Source: Spisula solida
Taxonomy: Eukaryota > Mollusca > Bivalvia > Venerida > Mactridae
NCBI GenBank assembly: GCA_947247005.1
Contig: OX365952.1
Location: forward strand, 45,860,722-45,924,721
Direction of reading: 5' to 3'
Length of the DNA stretch: 64,000 bases
The translations under genes were made by a program, and so were the position numbers. The notes beneath the pieces are model-generated. The model ran no database searches. It was not told the origin of the DNA and saw only the letters and a list, made by a program, of their open reading frames with translations. Positions 62,601-64,000 of this stretch are shown here, one piece after another (within the stretch, counting starts at the first letter, position 1; each line of letters starts with the position of its first letter).

Positions 62601-63535
62601 TTTACATATAAGTCATTGAAATCAATGAAAACTGTGTGCCTGTGGGTTACATTATGCAACCTCATAAAGACTGCTTCAATAATATAACCAGGCCCCATGA
62701 TTATAAAGTTTTATTCATGTTCAGCTCAACTTGAGTATGAAACTTTATTAAATATGAAATATTTTCAACCCGTGAAAACAAATATCAGCCATTGCATTGA
62801 AAAAATTACCCTGGAGAGAATGCCCTCTTTGACCCCTTTTTAAGGTAATTATGACTCCATATGTATAAAAGGCTAACTATCTGTCGACTGATAATATTTG
62901 CTTTATATTGGTTGTATTATTTGATTGTAAAATCACTGCACAGTACTGTCTCTCCAGAGAACAAACTTTTTAACACCCTGTATATATACATAAATAAAAT
63001 TAATAGATATACAAAATTTATATAGTGCCTTTTTCATGCGAACACACGTTCAAAGGCACTTTACATTGTAGTGTTGCAGCCACAAGGGCGCATGTGCATC
63101 CTCTACCAGTGCAGATACAGCATGATCTGACCAGAGGGACAGAGAGAGAAAGCCCCTGAAGGGAGGGAAAGACAATAGATACAGGCATGTCCGGCGCTGC
63201 AGAAGTGCACCTAGCTCTTATTTCGAATAGACAGCCTGGTTCTTGAATGTGCTCGGTGTATAGCACCGATACACAGCTTCCTGGCCCCTTTACCCAGATA
63301 CTTTGCATTACACACGGCCAGATATAGCGGGAAATATTATAAATATTTAAAAAATGTCAAGTTCCGACGTCGCATTTTGAACCAACAACCTCTGGATTGA
63401 CAGTCCAGTGTGTTAACCACTGAGTTACATCCGCTTATATACATGATATACTTACAGGAACAACTGAAATCACTGCAGGAGAAGGTCAGTGAAGTACGAG
63501 TCAGAGATAGTATCGGTATGCTAGATAGAGCCAGG
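34122..63535 (+). CDS. SLF2: SLF2/FAM178 homologue (SMC5/6 localisation factor 2), at least 17 exons, 3' incomplete
   Basis: Join: 34122-35649, 42184-42369, 42940-43054, 43612-43675, 45175-45267, 46338-46382, 47535-47592, 50067-50276, 50824-50919, 53180-53317, 54215-54269, 55440-55559, 56325-56405, 56654-56732, 60040-60225, 61717-61848, 63458-63535 (3,264 nt, 1,088 codons, frame intact). SLF2 links RAD18-SLF1 to the SMC5/6 complex at damaged or stalled DNA in the nucleus. Family assignment rests on recalled human SLF2: acidic DSEDSDDEELL...SIEDIM followed by an (E/D)MDEINQELQDDIKQG helix, then the CANIN region (about 700-1,060) with LLRWLFYIMSIHDD (human LKWLFRMMSVHTD), VLVNYGACLESLLP and helical blocks. 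Residues 1-600 are disordered, rich in Asn/Gln/Ser, with a 13-residue repeat. The ATG has an in-frame TAA at 34107-34109. I see no PIP-box-like motif near the N-terminus. The last exon lies past 64,000 or was missed. Confidence 0.85.
34776..34995 (+). repeat. 13-residue (39-bp) coding repeat in SLF2 exon 1
   Basis: About five to six in-frame units encoding variants of GSNVSGVSNVGRP. The unit length keeps the frame. The array may vary in copy number between individuals. Confidence 0.85.
36043..36172 (+). repeat. 'cctaggtccaactgagcatt' dispersed repeat, copy 2
   Basis: Matches 3163-3255 and 46061-46215; continues into gagacagtttgtgatatcgg then directly into the 56-bp array. Confidence 0.7.
36172..37440. 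repeat. 56-bp tandem array in SLF2 intron 1
   Basis: About 22 units of tggatcctgccataactcaa, acagtttccaagctatgtgt, cagtctgtcaaatatc. The last unit runs into gctaggtttatgaaacttgg (37437 onward), so the array is an expansion within the dispersed repeat whose single-copy form is at 42472-42640. Confidence 0.93.
37437..37600 (+). repeat. Right part of the 'ctggatcctg' dispersed repeat
   Basis: gtttatgaaacttggtatgt, ccagtaaagagattatgca and gacaaacattgtggttacta are matched at 42520-42615. Confidence 0.7.
39450..39880. repeat. 20-bp tandem array in SLF2 intron 1
   Basis: About 20 units of tttactagcttttgcctaca with frequent substitutions and small insertions. Confidence 0.9.
40200..41636. repeat. 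36-bp tandem array in SLF2 intron 1, open on both strands
   Basis: Degenerate units from about 40,200; regular from about 40,690 with units encoding DTLTQNTHRPSLA or DTLTQNTQEPSLG. The plus strand is open for 359 codons (40660-41739), the minus strand for up to 120. The last eight units (about 41340-41635) are nearly identical, suggesting recent expansion. No protein family match; the frame lies in an intron. Confidence 0.9.
42184..42369 (+). CDS. SLF2: SLF2 exon 2
   Basis: 186 nt, acceptor atatcag, donor gtatga, phase 1 to 1. Encodes DEDKQLLKEHNIENVCAVNL and a polar segment ending VERKSPG. Preceded by a 6.5-kb intron containing three tandem arrays. Confidence 0.82.
42410..42665 (+). repeat. 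'ctggatcctgacataactgc' dispersed repeat, single-copy form
   Basis: Starts ttagtcccctaccagttttt and ends aaaccggtaggggacttctg (short inverted ends tcccctacc / ggtagggga). Contains one copy of the 56-bp unit amplified at 36172-37440. Confidence 0.75.
42685..42872 (+). mobile_element. SINE-like repeat, copy 1
   Basis: Shares attcaattcccggccgctac-like box B region, tatgaaaatttgtca, and gatttcttatggaaaactgg with 46965-47225. Tail is AT-rich. Confidence 0.55.
42940..43054 (+). CDS. SLF2: SLF2 exon 3 (acidic motif)
   Basis: 115 nt, acceptor tttcag, donor gttagt. Encodes ESMDSEDSDDEELLAAAPAF and LQSIEDI, the acidic block seen before the conserved half of SLF2 proteins. Confidence 0.85.
43170..43345 (+). 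repeat. 'gttgctctacagaggttaaa' dispersed repeat, copy 2
   Basis: Aligns with 8960-9125 across the length (gctgcaaatattggtcattg ... gagaggttgtattgt). Confidence 0.65.
43440..43535 (+). repeat. 'gagaaaatgaccctt' dispersed repeat, copy 2
   Basis: Counterpart of 11880-12030; lies just upstream of SLF2 exon 4. Confidence 0.55.
43612..43675 (+). CDS. SLF2: SLF2 exon 4
   Basis: 64 nt, acceptor cttgtag, donor gtaagt. Encodes NRPAPTTPTRALDSTPNSSQ plus N: a Pro/Ser/Thr linker, possibly phosphorylated. Confidence 0.8.
43846..43930 (+). mobile_element. tRNA-derived SINE head
   Basis: gatggccgagtagcctaatg resembles a Ser/Leu tRNA A box and gggtttgaatactgc a B box, but acceptor ends do not pair. A remnant SINE rather than a tRNA gene. 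Confidence 0.5.
45063..45158 (+). pseudogene. Decayed tandem duplicate of SLF2 exon 5
   Basis: Aligns with 45159-45254 at a 96-bp offset, including the acceptor tract (acttgtatactta-cag versus acttgtatacttt-cag). Reading in the exon frame from its acceptor gives TTC TCT TGA, a stop at the third codon. The duplication ends before the exon's last codons and donor, so this copy also lacks a normal 5' splice site. Confidence 0.85.
45175..45267 (+). CDS. SLF2: SLF2 exon 5
   Basis: 93 nt, phase 0, acceptor tttcag, donor gtaagt. Encodes FSRDCESPDLVRIKPCKTLT and LDGLFQEHEEH, similar in position to the NTLERLVKEME segment of human SLF2. A degenerate copy of this exon lies 96 bp upstream. Confidence 0.85.
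46061..46215 (+). repeat. 'cctaggtcccactgagcatt' dispersed repeat, copy 3
   Basis: Third copy, with the downstream gagacagtgagtgatatcgg segment also seen in copy 2. Confidence 0.7.
46338..46382 (+). CDS. SLF2: SLF2 exon 6 (45-nt helix exon)
   Basis: Phase 0, acceptor ctacag, donor gtgtat. Encodes ADNVKEMDEINQELQ, matching the EMEDTQRLDELQKQLQ helix of human SLF2. Confidence 0.82.
46680..46950 (+). repeat. 'gttgctctacagaggttaaa' dispersed repeat, copy 3, interrupted
   Basis: Family sequence 46680-46827, then about 75 bp of other sequence (46828-46900), then the last module again (gagaggttgttgctctacag). Partial internal duplication. Confidence 0.6.
46965..47225 (+). mobile_element. SINE-like repeat, copy 2
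   Basis: tggtacaggggttagtgcac resembles an A box and aggtttaattcctgg a B box, followed by a body shared with 42685-42872 and an A-rich end (aaccctaacaaacaaataaa). Confidence 0.65.
47535..47592 (+). CDS. SLF2: SLF2 exon 7
   Basis: 58 nt, acceptor ttatag, donor gtaact. Encodes DDIKQGGFVRMLDKEEAVP, continuing the EDIRQGRGI segment of the human protein. Confidence 0.82.
48071..48652 (+). mobile_element. 582-bp TIR element with TA target, copy 2 (SLF2 intron 7)
   Basis: Same 15-bp ends (tcctttccgctacca) and TA flanks (48069-48070, 48653-48654) as 29206-29796, inverted relative to it. Body is highly similar (cagactcgccgggatggcca, ttttcgacctaaatgcccaa). No transposase, so mobilised in trans. Confidence 0.9.
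49330..49562 (+). repeat. Degenerate 'actgtaaaat' element
   Basis: Ends near aatcaccgtaaaa and aataatgattttatagtagc; interior cgattttgtggggtg and aatcaacaaaaatttaat resemble 54293-54515. Confidence 0.5.
49638..49786 (-). mobile_element. 150-bp MITE (ggggtggtattca family), copy C
   Basis: Ends gggggtagtattcaatattg and caatattgaataccacccc. Separated by a single base from copy D in the same orientation. Confidence 0.8.
49788..49935 (-). mobile_element. 150-bp MITE (ggggtggtattca family), copy D
   Basis: Ends ggggtggtattcaatattga / tcaatattgaataccacccc, near-perfect inverted repeats. Same orientation and about 95% identical by eye to copy C. Confidence 0.82.
50067..50276 (+). CDS. SLF2: SLF2 exon 8 (start of CANIN region)
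   Basis: 210 nt, acceptor ttgcag, donor gtatgt. Encodes DESFTDEQRQMLRQLEVQE through FKPEHYQCLFTSTVHPTHCE to MQSLSV, equivalent to the GEEIFNF...DSGFIGQSAVEKLIL part of human SLF2. Confidence 0.87.
50824..50919 (+). CDS. SLF2: SLF2 exon 9
   Basis: 96 nt, acceptor cttcag, donor gtaagt. Encodes DQYKMVITSQMTPRLFTRIT and NQNQLLRWLFYI; the QLLRWLF motif continues across the junction as MSIHDD. Confidence 0.87.
50978..51895. repeat. About 170-bp tandem array (5 units) in SLF2 intron 9
   Basis: Units contain atatctaggccaagttcgat, ttattgggttatggtccttt and gcaaacagttttcatccgat. The first two units are nearly identical; the later ones carry small insertions. Confidence 0.9.
51985..52042 (-). repeat. 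'catagcctttatttgccagt' SINE body fragment
   Basis: Same as the bodies at 58655-58712 and 59750-59806. Confidence 0.6.
52167..52868 (+). mobile_element. 702-bp Tc1/mariner-type element with internally deleted transposase
   Basis: Inverted ends actcaaacgcaaaagaaact / agtttcttttgcgtttgagt (about 27 bp), flanked by TA (52165-52166, 52869-52870). Inside, plus-strand frames read MQRLSERQRIESLMMLIRGT (N-terminal HTH-like start) and, after a jump, LQVEWNEIPSHVVNSIRRRI and QNGDHTRY then stop, the C-terminal tail of Tc1-type transposases. The catalytic DDE/D core is missing. Confidence 0.85.
53180..53317 (+). CDS. SLF2: SLF2 exon 10
   Basis: 138 nt, acceptor tttcag, donor gtcagt. Encodes SIHDDDDIQHGSYEMLLGIL, then QPKWTPRLIDVLSVLVNYG, equivalent to the VWPWIPSLSDVAAVFFNMG segment in human SLF2. 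Confidence 0.87.
53940..54070 (+). repeat. 'cttggtaccaagcctagttg' repeat, inverted copy 3
   Basis: Reverse-complement match to 4480-4600 (gcatgaatacttggtaccaa, tgtgcatattgtcaggaatt). Confidence 0.6.
54215..54269 (+). CDS. SLF2: SLF2 exon 11
   Basis: 55 nt, acceptor ctacag, donor gtaatg. Encodes ACLESLLPCGPSDVDIIR (human FRSLFPLENLQPDF region). Confidence 0.83.
54293..54515 (+). mobile_element. 'tactgtaaaat...attttacagta' MITE
   Basis: Ends tactgtaaaattacatattt and aaataacgattttacagta are inverted repeats, with further pairing of tcgtggg and ccctcga. No coding. Confidence 0.7.
54515..55090. repeat. 28-bp tandem array in SLF2 intron 11
   Basis: About 20 units of tttgttgactgggcgctcat plus ttagctcg. 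A block of about six units is itself duplicated (compare 54620-54750 with 54895-55030). Confidence 0.9.
55440..55559 (+). CDS. SLF2: SLF2 exon 12
   Basis: 120 nt, acceptor ttgtag, donor gtaagt. Encodes GKLFQQPGYSRHDNVPQAG and INNLMLVLRVVAQSLQGQR, a helical block. Confidence 0.85.
55610..55985 (+). repeat. 'ggtcaaggtcactgtgacct' dispersed repeat
   Basis: Contains two rounds of aactttacatggaggttt...caacagttgatgacccctat...gtcaaggtcactgtgacctt. Follows a c run and atgccccccccccatc. Confidence 0.75.
56325..56405 (+). CDS. SLF2: SLF2 exon 13
   Basis: 81 nt, acceptor ttgcag, donor gtaagt. Encodes GRYSPNDATLLFYALCKVIL and DPSTKH. Confidence 0.86.
56654..56732 (+). CDS. SLF2: SLF2 exon 14
   Basis: 79 nt, acceptor tttcag, donor gtatgc. 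Encodes ACSMEVLQNCLTMVIRQYTE and SDWLKE. It parallels the LINLMKNIRDW helix of human SLF2. Confidence 0.86.
56938..57075 (+). repeat. Truncated copy of the same dispersed repeat
   Basis: ccccatcaaatttgcacatg through ttacatggaggttggtcatc, then breaks off. Confidence 0.6.
58104..58180 (+). mobile_element. tRNA-like SINE head
   Basis: gcctccttgatagcctagtggttgaaa-type A-box region and aggttctatccctgg B box. The first 28 bases recur at 58390-58415, followed by unrelated sequence. Confidence 0.55.
58655..58775 (-). mobile_element. tRNA-derived SINE, copy 1
   Basis: Minus strand starts cctccttagctctatgatta (A-box-like) and joins the body shared with 59750-59806 (atgccgagcatagccttt on the plus strand). 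Confidence 0.55.
58816..59028 (+). mobile_element. 'actgtaaagt...ttttactgtag' MITE
   Basis: Ends atactgtaaagtaattattt and gaataattttactgtag are imperfect inverted repeats; body shares gttcgtggatttttgg type sequence with 54293-54515. Confidence 0.6.
59030..59172 (-). repeat. 'ttcaaggattttcagttaaa' dispersed repeat, inverted copy
   Basis: Reverse complement of 5905-6052 across most of its length. Confidence 0.65.
59750..59886 (-). mobile_element. tRNA-derived SINE, copy 2, with intact acceptor stem
   Basis: The tRNA-like head is 59810-59886 on the minus strand (77 nt): 5' gtgcctc pairs perfectly with 3' gaggcac; cctcaatggttagagc is an A box and ccaggttcaaatataggg a B-box arm. The anticodon arm does not fold well and the SINE body follows immediately, so it is a SINE promoter rather than a tRNA gene. 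Confidence 0.65.
60040..60225 (+). CDS. SLF2: SLF2 exon 15
   Basis: 186 nt, phase 0, acceptor ttacag, donor gtaaga. Encodes RLRLCRLLPGLSSHHHDHSH (compare human SSHPHNLLWLVQLVP), then YIQQRYSYLVISRTLTGKVD and NELDNFE. Confidence 0.87.
61717..61848 (+). CDS. SLF2: SLF2 exon 16, ending in a tandemly repeated donor
   Basis: 132 nt, phase 0, acceptor tttcag. Encodes IGYLEKFVNYIRDLFENDPY and VIKLLELSVGVNYTLNTTQR. The last 19 nt plus the gtaggta donor form unit one of the 26-bp array that follows, so the true donor could be any of several units; only the first keeps phase 0 into exon 17 without adding sequence. Confidence 0.82.
61829..62195. repeat. 26-bp array made of exon 16's end plus donor site
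   Basis: About 14 units of actcaatactacacaacggg plus taggta. Unit one overlaps the last 19 coding nt and the donor gtaggta of SLF2 exon 16, so nearly every unit carries cgg-gtaggt or a close variant. Units with acgagtaggt or acaagtaggt have an altered -1 or -2 base but keep GT. Confidence 0.92.
62193..62312. repeat. 14-bp array gtgtaggtaactca
   Basis: About eight units directly following the 26-bp array and sharing its gtaggtaactc core; apparently a secondary expansion of part of the same unit. Confidence 0.85.
62312..62412 (+). repeat. 3' end of the 'ggtcaaggtcactgtgacct' dispersed repeat
   Basis: gaggtcagtaggtcaaaggt through acatgttttacaaacctctc, same end as 32886-33432. Joined directly to the 14-bp array. 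Confidence 0.7.
63366..63434 (-). mobile_element. tRNA-like SINE head next to SLF2 exon 17
   Basis: Minus strand gcggatgtaactcagtggtt (A box), a perfect 5-bp anticodon stem ctgga-ctgtcaa-tccag with GTC in the anticodon position, and ggttcaaaatgc. Acceptor and T stems do not pair, so not a functional tRNA. It ends 23 bp before exon 17. Confidence 0.55.
63458..63535 (+). CDS. SLF2: SLF2 exon 17 (last exon seen)
   Basis: 78 nt, phase 0, acceptor ttacag, donor gtacgt. Encodes EQLKSLQEKVSEVRVRDSIG and MLDRAR. The coding sequence must continue past this donor; no convincing terminal exon is visible up to 64,000. Confidence 0.82.
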
Positions 63536-64000
63536 GTACGTATACCACAGGAGGTTGTATTCACAGAGCATCTTAGCAATAAACTTAACATTTTCTTTAA
63601 ATCTTAAAAATGCAAACTTAACAAGAGAATCAAGATTTTTAAAGTTTTACATCAATTTCTTTCATCAGTTGTATGATTATTTGATTGCACGATTTATTTC
63701 TCCCGAAAATAAAATGAAAATTATAGCCAGGCTGCAGACTAAACAGTAGACATCCAGACAGATTGCGGACATCTTTGTGCTGTTGTAAGATGCTTGTTAA
63801 GCAGTCTCGGAAGTTACATGAATATATAGTAGTGACATTGCTTTTTTCGGGAAATTGCAAGCAAATGCAGAAAATATCCAGAATTTGGTTTGCAAAGTTG
63901 CAAGCTTTTTGTGGCGCTAATATTTTGTATGGTGGTCATATGACAGTCTTATGACAGTTGCATGGAACACCAGGGATTTCCCCAAAAGGTGCCCCTAGAA
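63536..64000. other. Start of SLF2 intron 17
   Basis: No exon compatible with phase 0 and a recognisable SLF2 C-terminus; no repeat recognised. Confidence 0.4.

Noticed and set aside
63018..63308. 96-codon Cys-rich frame on the minus strand
   Set aside because: In SLF2 intron 16; sequence looks like a decayed repeat (ttcaaaggcactttacatt) and no family was recognised.
63366..63434. tRNA-Asp(GTC) gene on the minus strand
   Set aside because: Anticodon stem is perfect, but the acceptor and T stems do not pair; better explained as a SINE head.

Overview
The window is eukaryotic and animal-like: AT-rich, with GT-AG introns, short exons and very dense repeats. Several dispersed repeats resemble families I associate with bivalve molluscs (the 'ggtcaaggtcactgtgacc' family, the 'actgtaaaat...attttacagt' element, tRNA-headed SINEs). 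A bivalve or related lophotrochozoan is an inference; no sequence search was possible.

Two multi-exon genes can be assembled, arranged head to head with start codons 11.1 kb apart. On the minus strand (about 23.0 kb down to 5.5 kb) an 11-exon gene encodes a 290-residue protein with an N-terminal DEK_C domain, an acidic then Lys-rich linker, and a C-terminal SWIB/MDM2 domain. This is the architecture of UAF30/spp27-like proteins (upstream activation factor, chromatin/RNA polymerase I). On the plus strand (34.1 kb to beyond 63.5 kb) at least 17 exons encode 1,088 codons or more of an SLF2/FAM178 homologue, the factor that brings the SMC5/6 complex to damaged or stalled DNA. All exon phases agree in both genes, and both starts have an in-frame stop five codons upstream. 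The last SLF2 exon(s) lie outside the window.

The rest is introns and intergenic DNA made largely of repeats. An 8-kb satellite of 31-bp units, with higher-order copies of about 1.83, 1.35 and 1.33 kb, fills intron 2 of the SWIB gene and is itself interrupted by a 300-bp TIR element flanked by TAA. More than ten other tandem arrays are present (units of 14, 20, 23, 24, 26, 28, 30, 36, 39, 56, 66 and about 170 bp). A decayed non-LTR retrotransposon at 28.1-30.1 kb is split by a 591-bp TIR element whose sister copy sits inverted in SLF2 intron 7. SLF2 intron 9 holds a TIR element that keeps only the two ends of a Tc1/mariner-type transposase.

The most unusual features concern splicing. The donor of SLF2 exon 16 is the first unit of a 26-bp array that repeats the exon end plus donor about 14 times. 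The acceptor of SWIB exon 10 is likewise tandemly copied. SLF2 exon 5 is preceded by a 96-bp tandem copy of itself, with its acceptor, that has been killed by a stop codon. I found no CRISPR, rRNA gene, convincing functional tRNA gene or prokaryotic feature.
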